Below, in pieces: positions 47,471 through 58,925 of a DNA stretch of 64,000 nucleotides. This stretch comes from Hysterangium stoloniferum (taxonomy: Eukaryota; Basidiomycota; Agaricomycetes; Hysterangiales; Hysterangiaceae), in NCBI GenBank assembly GCA_015178975.1, contig WHVD01000055.1, positions 1 to 64,000 of the forward strand, read 5' to 3'. Made by a program: the position numbers and the translations under genes. Below the pieces are notes generated by a model. It was given only the letters and a program-made list of their open reading frames with translations, ran no database searches and was not told where the DNA came from. The first letter of the stretch is position 1. Every line of letters begins with the position of its first letter.

Positions 47471-47924
47471 AGGCATGTTAATAGCATCCTCCCACCCTCA
47501 TGTTGCATATTGAGTGCAATTTTCGAAAGGTGAACAATCTGACGAACCCATCTGTTCAATGGCTACAGCGGCCCATATGACATAATTAAGGTGCGGGTTC
47601 CGAATCCCCCATAAATGACTTTCCGGGGAACATTCAAAATTGTACAGTAAAAATCTCTATGGCAGGCTGATTTGTCGTCATATCCAATCTAATTTCAGAG
47701 TTTTCACTCCGTAAAGAGGGACGAGGGACAACGTACCCCCTGGTGATCATAAATAAAGATATCCAGTGCAACATAAGATCCTTGAGGACCGCATCCCAGA
47801 GCAAGAGCTGATCAGCATACCCGGGCCACGGTCTGATTAATCTTTGTTCCAATTTTGTAGAAGTCAATAACGGTACTATGAGTGTGTGGAACTCAAATCT
47901 TGAAGTTGCAATATGTTCAAGCAA
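47471..47924 (-). pseudogene. Gene fragment containing direct repeat copy 1
   Basis: 47471-47794 is about 85-90% identical by eye to 51176-51496, same orientation. On the minus strand an open frame from 47924 encodes a hydrophobic segment (PLLTSTKLEQRLIRPW .. LLLWDAVLKDLMLHW) that could be part of a membrane protein; I cannot assign it. An MITRG|GTACGTTG donor-like site near 47734 suggests an exon end. The second copy is missing the upstream part. Confidence 0.5.
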
Positions 47925-48265
47925 AAGAAGAATATAAATTCCGTTAGACCTCTGTGTCTCGGAGGCAAACGGATAGCGTACCTACATGAAAACTGGCGCC
48001 AGCCGAAATGGCATTGAAATGAAGTACGAAATACACTGAAACGAAGTGTATTACGCTAGAAATATTATTTAAACTTGAACACTTAAGTTCAGCGAGTGTC
48101 GACACTGCGATTCAGTGTTAGTGCATTATACACTAAGATTAAGTGCGTTTCTGTACAGAGTGACATGTTTTTGGAAGAGTGACTCCATGCGCGGGAAATA
48201 GACCAAATGCTGTTCAGAAGCGGTGACAGTCGTGCATATTGGGTAACGTCAACCTCCGTACCGTC
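47925..48265. other. Intergenic region upstream of the second kinase gene
   Basis: No ORF. CACTTAA/TTAAGTG-type motifs recur near 48075-48150. Probable promoter region for the plus-strand gene. Confidence 0.4.
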
Positions 48266-48922
48266 ATGGCTCCCTCGAGTGATTACGACACCAACTGGAA
48301 GTTCCCCGTCGCCACATCGGTCGACTCGGAAGCAGGTAGCGTATCAATTAAAATAGTGTATAGTTCTCCTGGGGGACTAGATACAGGTGAAAAGGGTAAG
48401 TATCTGCTTGTGGTTGTTTTTTGTCCCTTTTTTTCCCCTTTTTCTTTTTCTTTCTCTTTCTTGTCTCTTATTCATAGATGTACCCCCGTTTGTGCCGCGC
48501 TCATCCTTTTCATTTTCTATCTCCGGGGAATGGCGAGTGTACTTGACACCGCATTGCCTCACGACCGGTGTCAAACCTCTCAAGCGTTATACCCATCCAT
48601 GGTGCTCCCATCCTCCGTTGATGCAAGCTTGACCACGATGGCACCTCATGGCCCGTATCGGTGTCCCTGGTTTGTGGGTTTCATGTTCTCTTATTTTGTG
48701 TTTTTTTTTTCATTCACCTCCTTGTACTAGCCCTCGTCGCCTGTTCGACCCTACTATTTTCATCATTGTCACCACTATTTCACGCCTCGATCGAGTCATC
48801 GACTCACCTCATTTCTCTCTTCTGCGCCTGGCTCCGTTTCATTGTTGAATATCACGCTGACTATACCTCTCTTTTTCTCCTCGTTAGATACTGACAACGG
48901 CGACAACACCAGCGCCAACAAA

Positions 48923-48953
<31 letters not shown>

Positions 48954-50993
48954 ACACAGACCCTACCCACAACTCCCAGCACCCATCTAGTGAATTCCCC
49001 GTTCCGGACTTCTCGCAACTTGGTACCTCTTCACCCGCCCCGCGACGGAACAACGATTTCCTATACCAAAATGACTTTACTACCAACAGTGGTGGTGGGG
49101 ACGATTATCTCATGCTGGATGGACCGCAACGACAACAGCAGCGGTTATTGTGGGAGGACCTTTTACTTAATTACGGGGATGGAGAGAAATCGCGGAATGA
49201 TGAGGGCGGGTTAAAGTTGGTACTTGATATGCAGGCACAAGGACAAGGACAAGAACAGGGCGGGATTGTTGACTCGAATGACGTTTCGAGACTGCCGTTT
49301 CAGAATGGGCATACGCATCCGTTTGGGAGCAGCGAGGGCGGCAACAACAACGACCATCATTATGGGCCCCGATCGCCTTCGTCGTCCCAATTGCCCTCGT
49401 CGCTCTGGAAGAGCCTGAATATTGGCAGTGAAGCGCTGAGCGAGAGGAGTAGTGATTCCTGGCGAAGGCCCAGGATAGAGAATTTGAGGTTCAATATGCC
49501 GATACCAGAGTTATTCCCTTTCGCTTCGAGAATGAATGGCGCCACGCCGTCCGACCTGTACATCCCCTCGCCTCATCCCTCCCAGTCATCTCTCCCCCTA
49601 CCCCCTAGCCCCCCAGGAAGCCTCAGCCGTAGTCAGCCCTCCCACTACCAGCAAAGCGGCCGCCAGTCCTCTTTGCGCACGCACCGGAACCGCCCACATA
49701 CAAGTCCAAGTCCGTATCCGAGTTTGCATGCAAGGAGTAAACTCCGTGGGGCGGGGGGACTACCGAGTATCAGGGAGATCACGGTGGCGAATGCGAGCGG
49801 GAGTGCTGGTGGGAGATTTCCCGCCATCGACGCTACAATTCGCCCATCTCAACGCTTCCCCGATCTCGCCTCACCGCATCCCCCGGAACCATTTTGGAGA
49901 GCATCACCTCTTTGCCTTGACGGTCAGATAACCCAACGTAGCAAATACACCGAAGCAAGCGGGGGCTTTGCGGATATATGGACTGGGAAATTAGATGGCA
50001 AACAAATTGCCATTAAAACAATGAGAAGATTTAGTAGCATGGGATTGCCAATTGTGAGAGAGAAATTATTAAAGGTCAAAGTCTCTATTTTTTTAGACCT
50101 TACTTGAACTTATTTTCTGTCACACATGCTAGCGAGCATGGCGAGAATACCTCGTTTGGTCATCCGTAACCCATCCTAATATACTCCAATGCCTTGGTTA
50201 TTCGTACGATTTCAGTCCTGACTCTCAGTATGAGCTACCAGCTTTAATATCCCCGTGGATGTCAAATGGTACTGTAATGTCCTATATCGAATGTCGGCCA
50301 GATGTAGATCGACTCCCTTTGGTTTGTGTTAACGGAAGTGCGCATAACCGAACGCTTCATTTTGACGCAGTTACCTTCGTAGATTTTTGGCATCGCTGAT
50401 GGACTTGCATTTTTACATGACCGCAGTCCTTCGACCATCCACGGGGATGTCCGTGGAGTATGTATTACTAATGTAGAATCTGTCTTTTGTTCTGACTTTC
50501 CGATTACTTTGATTTTCTCTCAGGGAAATATTCTGGTTTCTAATCAAGGAGTTCCCTGCTTAACTGACTTCGGGCTCTCTAGGATCCTAGGAGATACAAC
50601 AGGACTTACTACATCATCACATGTGGCTGGATCTTTGCGCTGGATGTCCCGAGAGCTGCTTCTGAATGAAAGAGTCCACAAGGGAAGCGATGTCTGGGCA
50701 TTCGGAATGACAGTAATTGTATGAACATCAATACTCAAGCTTGCCTCTAGACAGACTTAAAGATTTCACAGGAAATACTTACTGGGAAGCTGCCGTATTC
50801 AGAAATCTCACTCGATCCTGCAGTAATGCACCTTATCATGAATGGACAGATACCAAGCCGTCCCGACGCATCGACTGCATCTAGTTTGACAGAGGAGCTA
50901 TGGTCGATCTGCACACGATGCTGGGACCCGGACCCTAAGAAGCGACCTGCAATGGGGGATATTAGAACGTTACACCAGCAATATATCGTATAA
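48266..50993 (+). CDS. Protein kinase module fused to an unrelated low-complexity N-terminus
   Basis: Exons: 48266-48395, 48478-48567, 48888-50074, 50133-50321, 50383-50457, 50524-50718, 50772-50993; 695 residues. The second intron (48568-48887, 320 nt) is unusually long and may hide an exon. The N-terminus (MAPSSDYDTNWKFPV..) is unassigned; it is followed by Asn/Ser, Gly/Gln and Ser/Pro-rich segments. From 49829 on, sequence and introns match the kinase of the ATPase fusion gene (33240-34415): GGFADIW loop, IAIK Lys, HGDVRG in place of HRD, DFGLSR, SDVWAFG, RCWDPDPKKRP. All kinase exons are open, so a functional kinase is possible. It resembles tyrosine-kinase-like proteins expanded in Agaricomycetes. 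Direct repeats lie on both sides (47471-47794 and 51176-51496). Confidence 0.75.
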
Positions 50994-51175
50994 ATACCCG
51001 CATACACCCGGTCATTGGACCGGTAGAATGAAATGTAGTTGACAGAGAAAAGTGGAATACATAAGACCCGGTGTAGTCATCTTTACAATAAGAACCTTTA
51101 TTCAAGGGAAACAACGTAGGTTGTCGACCAGTGAAAGCCTCTCCCTGAGTAATAAATCAGATCAACATGCCATTC

Positions 51176-51496
51176 AGACGTGTTAATAGCATCCTCCCAT
51201 CCTACATGTTGCGTACTGAGTGCAATTTTCGAAAGGTGAACAATCTGACGAACCCATTTGTTCAGTGACTACAGCGGTCCATGTGTCATATTTAAGGTTT
51301 GGGACCTCCATAAATGACCTTTCGGGGAACGTTCAAAATTGTACAGTAAAAATCTCGATGGCGGGCTGATTTATCGTCAAATCCAATCTAATATCAGAGT
51401 TTTGACTCCATAGAGAAAGACCAGGGACAACGTGCGGGTGATCATAAATAAAGGTATTATCAAATCCTGTGCAACCTAAAACCCATGAGGACCGCA
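51176..51496 (-). repeat. Direct repeat copy 2 flanking the second kinase gene
   Basis: Matches 47471-47794 in the same orientation, including GTGCAATTTTCGAAAGGTG and AACGTTCAAAATTGTACAG. Sequence beyond 51496 is the DIRS-like element. Confidence 0.85.
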
Positions 51497-51520
51497 CTTA
51501 GGTATAAATCTGAACGGTGA

Positions 51521-53699
51521 GACGAACCCACCTCCCACAGGGGCACAAGTGGAAACTGCCCAGTGGACGCGAATCCAGGGCCGGATCCTTCATCATTACC
51601 GCTATCAGAAGGGGCTGGCACCAACTGCGATTCACAGAGGGTAGGCCAACACCCACCACCTTCCGAGATTGAGCTACTGTGTTAAGAACTGAAAACTGAC
51701 TAATGTCGGTGGCCGACAGGGACCGATCGGAAGGACTTGGCTTCAGCTTATGTGCTGCGCCCTCGCAAATATCCGTAGGATGTCCTTAAATTTCGGGCGG
51801 GTGAAGACTAATCCTAGTGAGTACCTTTCGGCATGATACCGATCGGAATCGAAGGACAAGTCGAGTGTCGGCCAAGGGGTCGGGGCCGGGAGTGGGTGAG
51901 CGCACGCGAAGGCGGATGGGGGGATTCTTAGTATGAGACTGATACAGGCGTATGAAGGTATTCTGAGTCGATATTCTGATTGCCTAGTGACTACAACTAC
52001 AGCGGGTTCATATACAAGTAACAGGCATCTGGAAAATACTAATGGGGAGAAGGGCGGAACACGGTATTAACAATAAGCTTGACTAGGAACGGGAAGTTTA
52101 TGATTAGTTCGGAGGCCGATGATAACCGAGAGCGGGATTACGATAAAAGGAAATAGTTCAAGGACTACAAATATAGCTAGACATATGCGAAACATAAGAT
52201 TGGACGGATCAACATAATAAAGGGGACATATCAAAGTTTGACCAGACAATACAAGTTATTTTGACGTGGGCGTAAATGGAGTTTGATCTTCACGAAACAT
52301 TCGTCAGCTTCGGGGTTGATGGTTTCCGAGAGGATGACTTGAAACGTTGACAAGTGGCGATAACCTCGGGACTGATAGGGTTGCGACACGGTCGTAACAT
52401 ACTGGATGCACAAATAGCCCGGCTATTGGCGCACAAACATAGTCTAACAAATGAGGCTAGCCCTGGTGACCTGGACGGACGAAGTGCAACTGAAGCAGCC
52501 CCGGCTGTGACAAGGTTGTTCCTCGATCCAGAGGCACTACAATGGGCCAGGAACATACCTTCACCCACTAGCGAGTCCCGAAGCAACAGGAAGGCCCCAA
52601 TTCCTGAGATTATACCCGGGTTTAAGGCCAACCCTTTAGAGATTCGTAAGTCCACCCTTTCCTTATCTCACAGATGGACGGCCGGTCCGCATGATTTCAC
52701 ATGTGGACCGTCCAGACAGTCCAACGGCATTGCGGAAGGCATGTTGCAGTTCACGGACAGTGCGATGGCATTGTGGAATGCATGCCATACGCTACAGCAG
52801 TTTGATGGCATTGTGGAATGCATGCCGTGCATTGTGACAGCTTCGATTCTGTGGTGTCTATACAATCATCATGCTCATACTCCCCCTCCCTTTTTATTTT
52901 TTCAGCAATCCCACGCAAGGTGGAGGAAGCCTTTAAGAACCTTCACTACGTTCCTTACATCTCCCTCACCTCCGAGGCGCGGCAAAGAGCAGAGAAAGGA
53001 GCAGAGGAGTTTATCATTTCACCATCTGGCAGCATCATTGCCAGAGGGCTGGACCGTGAGAATGAGAAGGGCATCAGTATAATCGACTGGTTAGCAGCAG
53101 CAATGGCGGCAGTTGACCGCACTCGAGTCCATGGTGGTGTCCAAAGAGCCAATGCGTTAGCGGCCCACCATGCGATTGTGATGTCGATTGCGAAGTCACA
53201 TAGTTGGGATGTTGCCATGGACTATGACGTTCAACAATGGGAGGTGGCTGCCCGCAACTTGTCTCATGACTTAGGCTGTTTAGATCCCGAGGCACTGACG
53301 ATCATATCGACTCGAACAGCACTTCGGTCAGCAAAGGTGTCCCAGACCTCAATGGCACCACCCAAGTGCTCATGGCCAGCAGAGTCCCCCTCCCCAGCCA
53401 GATCTCCATGAAAGAGACCGCGCATTGACAGGGACTCCTCACATTGTTTTCGATGTGGAGTCCAAGGCCACCTGCCCGCTGACTGCCAATCAAAGCGTAC
53501 TATGGCAGGAAAGAATCCCGCCTCAATCGCACGAGGAGCCAAAAATAAACACGCCCTCACAGCCCCTGATGGCAAGCAGTTTTGTTTCGGCTGGGCACTT
53601 GAATCTCAGTGCAGGTGGGGCACCAACTGCACCAACACCCACATGTGTAGCATCTGCTTCGAGGATACCCATGGAGCAGGAGCCTGCAGGAAGCTCTGA
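51521..53699 (+). pseudogene. Gag-like ORF of the DIRS element
   Basis: Coding runs 51521-51679, is interrupted by a solo LTR (SEIELL | DAQIARLL), then continues to 52645. A GT..AG intron follows (52646-52905, GTAAGT donor, TTTTTTCAG acceptor), joining NPLEI to PRKVEEAF, and coding continues to 53699. The C-terminus has a CCHC knuckle (CFRCGVQGHLPADC) and a CCCH-type cluster (CFGWALESQCRWGTNC .. H). One in-frame TGA at 53409-53411 precedes KRPRID and probably was CGA. The N-terminus is missing. Confidence 0.78.
51680..52399 (-). repeat. Solo LTR, family A; perfect TSD TACTG
   Basis: TGTTAAGAAC to GGTCGTAACA, with TACTG on both sides (51675-51679, 52400-52404). Removing it restores the Gag frame of the DIRS element. 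It is the closest relative in the window to the LTRs of the element at 1-7619. Confidence 0.97.
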
Positions 53700-55339
53700 C
53701 CCGAGATGGGTCACAACACCGCTCGACCCTGTCGGCGCGGCACGTATATTGAGTAAATATGGTATATTGCAAGACTGGCAGAATATTATAGCAGGTTTGA
53801 ATAATGGATTTGACATCGGACTGAAAGAGAACATATCACGTACAGCCATTTTTCGAAAATCACAGATCTTCCTTAGTGGACACAGAATTTATAACCAAGT
53901 ATATAGCAAGCGAACAAAAGATTGGCCGCTACTCCAGGGGCTTTACGCCAGAGGAACTGGAGCAAGCCATAGGACCATTTCAGACATCTCCCCTGGGGCT
54001 GATCCCAAAACCGAATTCAAGCACGTACCGCATGATACAAGACCTATCATTTCCCCGAGACAACCCGATACATTCCTCCATAAACAGTCGCATAAATCCC
54101 GACGACTTCCCAACAGAATGGGGTACCTTTGCAGATGCAGCGGCATTGATATTATCTCTGCCAGAAGGTTCCATGGCCGCCACCTTCGACATTTCTGCAG
54201 CTTACCAGATGACACCCATACGACCAGATCAACAGAACGCATGCTGCGTCTTCTGGGATGGCCTAGTATACGTCGATCGGGCGGTCGCATTTGGCTTAGC
54301 CTCGAGTGCAGGTGTATTCGGAAGTATTGCAGATATGCTGATTGCCTTATACCGAAAGGCAGGCTTCGGGTGGTTGCTAAAGTGGGTCGACGATTTCCTG
54401 GCCATTCGTTTGCCAGGGCAGGTTTGGACAGAAGACGACTTCATTGCATTGACAGCACAATTTGGTGTACCCTGGAGCGAGAGCAAAACAGGACCTTTTT
54501 CATCAGTACAGAAATACATAGGCTTCATATGGGACTTGGATGCCAAAACCGTAGCAATGCCGAAGGAGAAACTCGAGGTGACACTGGAGCTAGTCAAGCG
54601 ATGGGCCCAGGAGGAGCATCGATTCTCAGCAAACGAGGCGGAGAGGCTACATGGGAAGTTGGTCCACGTGGCGTCCATCTTCCCATGGATAAAACCTTTT
54701 CTACGCTCTATAACCGCATTCGCACGTGGTTTCACTTTGCGAAGAGCATCATTCCCCCCAAGCCCAGCATTGCAAGCAGATATGTCATGGGTTTACTTCA
54801 TATTGTGGCACTTGCCAAACAAGCTCCCCATCGCATCAGTGGATCCGATCGACATAGGATGGTGGGGGGATGCTAGTACATCATTCAGATTGGGCATCAT
54901 AGTTGGCACCCAGTGGGCAGTGTGTAAGTGGGCCCCTGGTTTCAAAGTGGGCCCACATCGCCAATGCGACATCGGATGGGCAGAAGCAGTCACTGTAGAG
55001 TTGGGGGTGAGGATGGCGTTACAGTCTGGGGCGATGCATCGACGCAACCAGTCCGATTCAGTTTTCTTGGTGCGTTCGGACAACAGTGGTGTTGTTGCAG
55101 TGGTGAACAAAGGCCAGTCACGCAACAAGGAGACAAACATGATTCTAAAAGAAATTTACAAACTGTTAGCCACGAATTGAATACAACTAAGAGCCGAATT
55201 CGTACCATCCAGAGAGAACATCGCAGATGCCCTTTCCCGAGGCCATATCACCGACTTCCTCAAAGGCTTCCCCGGAATACAATCACGGGCCACATTAGAC
55301 ATCCCCAACCATTTGTTACACTGGATCCAATCACCGTAG
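53700..55339 (+). pseudogene. Reverse transcriptase/RNase H ORF of the DIRS element
   Basis: The opening segment (GAARILSKYGILQDW) shifts frame near 53855 in a T run. From 53876: RGFTPEELEQAIGPF, GLIPKPNSSTYRMIQDLSF, FDISAAYQMTPIRP, AFGLASSAGVF and the catalytic WVDDF near 54388, then RNase H blocks GWWGDAS and VRSDNSGVVAVVNKG. A TGA at 55178-55180 interrupts before RAEFVPSRENIADALSRG, the conserved end, and the frame closes at 55339. Both the frameshift and the nonsense codon would inactivate it. Confidence 0.87.
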
Positions 55340-56409
55340 CACCTGCAAGGGTGTCAGCACCCTTTGCCTCATCATTGCAGACATTACCAGCTGGACAATT
55401 GCACCTCATTTCGTCAGTACTGAGGCCTCCATGCAGAGCTAAAGAGAGACTCTTCAGGTGGAAAGGAATCAACACACCGCCTCTATCCACTGTACAGCAC
55501 CCAGTACTGCAGTTACTAGCGTCCATAGCCTCTGAAGCATCACTGCGGGATGCAAATAGCTACGGATCAGGTCTCCGCAAGTTCCATGTATTTTGCGATA
55601 TCTTCTCTGTAGCTGAATCGGAAAGATTGCCAGCATCCTTCTCAATTTTACATTCTTTCACACTTTGGGCGGCAGCGGACTCATCATTGCTCAGTCAGGA
55701 GCTAACTGCTGGGACAGCATTTGAGACTGTGTCAGTTGGAGTTACTCAGAAATACCTAGCGGTGGTTAGAGCATGGCACATAGCTCAAGGTTGGCCCCCA
55801 CCCCTGTCAGATGACGAATGAATGAGAATTGAATGGTCACTAAGGGGGCTAGAGAACTTACAAGGCAATACACGAAAACGGCCCCCACGTCCACCGATAA
55901 AATTGAAGATGCTACTCACGTTGAAGGCGTCATTGGATTTGAACAACTCCTTCGATGCCTGTGTATGGGCCATATCTACGTGCACCTTTTGGGGTTTAAT
56001 GCGTTTCGGGGAGGTCACAGTATCATCCAGAACACAGTTTGATGGCAAAAAGCATTTGAAGTGGAAGGACGTCCTAATTAGCCATGACAATGACGGCAGG
56101 AGGTATGCACGTTTGGACTTACCTGCAGCTAAAACGGCCAAATCTGGTGTAACCCAAGCGGTATACCTAACAGATCAGCAAGGGACATGCCCAATAGACG
56201 CACTAATCAATTTATTGAAAGTCGTACCGGCTGGACTGGAAGAACCACTGTTTTGTTGGCTAGACGACAGAGGTGCAGTAAGACCAATAGTCAAAAAAGC
56301 TGCACTCGAACGAATAAATCTCATTCTTAATGCATGGGGATGGGGAACAACCTTCGGACATTCATTTCATATTGGCGGCGCATCACGACACATAGACGAA
56401 GCTGGATGA
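55340..56409 (+). pseudogene. Tyrosine recombinase ORF of the DIRS element
   Basis: This frame opens inside the end of pol. It shows an N-terminal SAM-like region (LRKFHVFCDIF), then the catalytic domain with MRFGEVTV (first Arg). The HxxR box reads HSFHIGGAS, so its Arg is replaced by His (CAC for CGC). Sequence after IGGAS is missing up to RHIDEAG and the stop, so the nucleophile Tyr is absent. A TGA at 55819-55821 splits the frame and is also explained by CGA to TGA. It cannot be active. Confidence 0.85.
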
Positions 56410-56418
56410 GGATTGAAC

Positions 56419-56553
56419 TTATAAACCCGCTCCGACGTGGGAATGTTACATCAGGCGACATTAGGCGACAGCACCCACATGCTTTGTAATACATATTCAC
56501 GTTGTTCGTGTTGCGTTTGTTTCATCACAGCGTCAAATAAAGTTCGTTTTCAT
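56419..56553 (+). repeat. DIRS terminal repeat, left arm of an inverted pair
   Basis: TTATAAACCCGCTCCGACGT .. GTTCGTTTTCAT follows the recombinase stop by 10 bp. It recurs inverted at 58793-58925. Inverted terminal repeats are normal for DIRS-1-type elements. Confidence 0.85.
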
Positions 56554-57126
56554 CCAATATTCACATCATTATGACAGCAGAAGCAGTGAAACTAGCTATC
56601 AAGTGACTCCTACTGAAAAATTATACACTGCAAGCCCTCATTGTTTCCAGTTGCTAGGTGACACTTGGAAGTTGAAACTACAATCTTGAAAGACCAATTG
56701 ACGTCTTAAAAAACATTATGTTCCCAGTTTGTTTCCATGTCTGCTAAAATTGACAAACTACATTATCTGATATGAACATATTCAGAAAAACACATTGCAT
56801 GGTGAAGTAAATATACATTTATGAGTGTGACCATGCCGGTTTCATACCATTCTCAGGCTAACAATGATGCAAGTCCTGGCAAACGATGCCAATGCAATAC
56901 AAGTATTAAATGTGATTGCAATGCAAAGGTACATATATATCACAACTTGTGGATGTGACAGGGTGCAGGTTGAATATCATTGGATGCATAATGGTCATGG
57001 TCCGTATTTTTAGTGCATTGATAATGTTTTCTTATAATTGAAGCTTTGAATGATATGAAAGCTTTGAGGCTCTAGCTTATCTGAGAAAGGATATTTTATT
57101 AGACAAGCTTGGCTAAACAACAACTA

Positions 57127-58729
57127 CAGTGACTCACAAAACCTTTCCAATGTTTGGAGTTTGCATATTGGCAGACTGCTACCAGGGGAGAGAAAATAGC
57201 AAAAAATTTCAAGAATTCACACTGGATAGCTAAACATGTATAGAATCATGGTCTAGAGTATTATTACATAATATGCATTTTTGGGTATGCTACAAATAGT
57301 TTAGTCAGGCCTGCTCATTGGAAAGGTTTTGTGGCTGATGATTTTGATACAATATATACTATATAAACTGGCCAAATCACATGTCTTTGTTGATTCTATT
57401 CAATATGGTCACATGACTTGTTGATCTATAGTCAATTTTGATATTACTGTCTCTTCACATTGCCAGCAATCCATTATGCACTCCCTCTCTCCTGCTCAAC
57501 AACAATATATTATCTCTCCACTTGAAGCTGGCCATTCCACTCCATCCATTGCCTCAATCACTGGTTTTGGCATTGGTACTATCTCCAGACTTCACTTTAA
57601 GCACCTTCCTACCCTTCCCAAATCAACTGGAGGTCATCCCAAGAAGCTCTCTGCTACCAACATCCATCATGCAGTCCATCTAATCACATCTGGAAAGGCT
57701 GAAACTGCAGTGGACATAGCCCAGAAACTTCAGACCATCACCAACAACCCTATTTCAGCTGAGACAGTTCGGAGGAGCTTGAAGAAAGCAGGGATGAAAG
57801 CAGTTGTGAAGAAGAAGAAGCCACTTTTGTCCAAGAGACATATGAAGGAGAGGCTTGACTTTGCTTTGGCCCACCAGCACTGGACTTTAGATGACTGGAG
57901 GAGGTGTGTGGTCTGATGAGACTAAAATAAATCACCTTGGCTCAGATGGGAGGAAATGGGCATAGAAAAGACTGGGGAAGGCCTGAATGAGAGGCTTGTT
58001 CAAGGGACAGTGAAGTTTGGTGGAGGATCAGTCATGGTTTGGGGGTGCTTCATGTGGGAGGGTATGGGATATGCCACCAGGATTGAGGGTAGAATGGATG
58101 GGGAACTTTACAGGAGCATCTTGGATGAGGACCTCCAAAACAGCATCAGGTATTACCAGTTGGACCCTGCTAAAATCATCTTTCAGCAGGATAATGATCC
58201 AAAACATACCTGCAAAAAGGCAAAGGAATGGTTTGAAAATAATGGAATGACTGTCCTACCATGGCCTGCCCAATCCCCAGACCTCAATCCAATTGAGCAT
58301 CTATGGGATTACTTGAAGAGAAAGCTGGGACAGTATGCCACTGCACCAAGTGGGATCCTGGAGTTGTGGGAGAGGATAGAGAAGGAGTGGAAAGATATAC
58401 CAGCTTCTGAGTGTCAGAAGTTAATTGAAAGCATGCCAAGGAGGGTTGAGGCAATCATAAAGGCCAAGGGAGGGTATACCAAGTATTAAAATATAGCATA
58501 TATTGCATCATAATCATCAGCCACAAAACCTTTCCAATGAGCAGGCCTGACTAAAGTATTTTTAGCATGCCCAAAAATACATATTATGTAATAATATTCT
58601 AGGCCACGATTCTATACATGTTTAGCTATCTAGTGTGAATTTTTGATATTTTTTACTATTTTTTCTCCCCCGGTAGCAGTTTGCCAATATGCAAACTCCA
58701 AACATTGGAAAGGTTTTGTGAGTCACATG
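57127..58729 (+). mobile_element. Tc1/mariner transposon with ~217-bp TIRs; TA duplication
   Basis: Left TIR 57127-57343 and right TIR 58512-58729 are near-perfect inverted repeats, flanked by TA (57125-57126 and 58730-58731). Each TIR contains an outer CACAAAACCTTTCCAAT and an inner inverted copy ATTGGAAAGGTTTTGTG. The element lies between the two DIRS terminal repeats. Confidence 0.95.
57476..58489 (+). pseudogene. Tc1-type DD34E transposase, inactivated
   Basis: The N-terminal HTH region (PAQQQYIISPLEAGHSTPSI) and second HTH are followed by the catalytic domain: WSDETK (first Asp), QQDNDPKHT (second Asp) and SPDLNPIEHLW (Glu), with 34 residues between the second Asp and the Glu. Frames change near 57900 (one base gained), and near 57955-57970 a TGG-to-TAG stop and a one-base loss occur. 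The rest reads to the family C-terminus AKGGYTKY. Confidence 0.93.
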
Positions 58730-58792
58730 TAGAATATACAATTTTTTATTAATATAATAAAGCTTGATAATTAACTTGATAACTTTTTGACA

Positions 58793-58925
58793 ATGAAAAC
58801 GAACTTTATTTGACGCTGTGACAAAACAAATGTGACAAACGATGCAAATATGTATTACAAAGCATGTGGGTGCTGTCGTCTAATGTCACCTAATGTAACA
58901 TTCCCACATCGGAGTGGGTTTATAA
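58793..58925 (-). repeat. DIRS terminal repeat, right arm (inverted)
   Basis: Reverse complement of 56419-56553 with about 15 differences. Read on the minus strand it is preceded by CATGTTGGGTGACC, where a TGA sits just before TTATAAACCC as it does at the first copy. Confidence 0.85.

Larger units (their letters stand above)
51521..58925 (+). mobile_element. Decayed DIRS-like tyrosine-recombinase retroelement
   Basis: Order: Gag-like ORF with zinc fingers, RT/RNase H ORF, tyrosine recombinase ORF overlapping the end of pol, then terminal repeats. Having a tyrosine recombinase instead of a DDE integrase is diagnostic for DIRS-type elements. The left end is not defined: coding sequence is open from 51521 without a start codon, next to the kinase-flanking repeat, so it appears truncated. 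A solo LTR and a Tc1 element have inserted into it. Confidence 0.85.
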
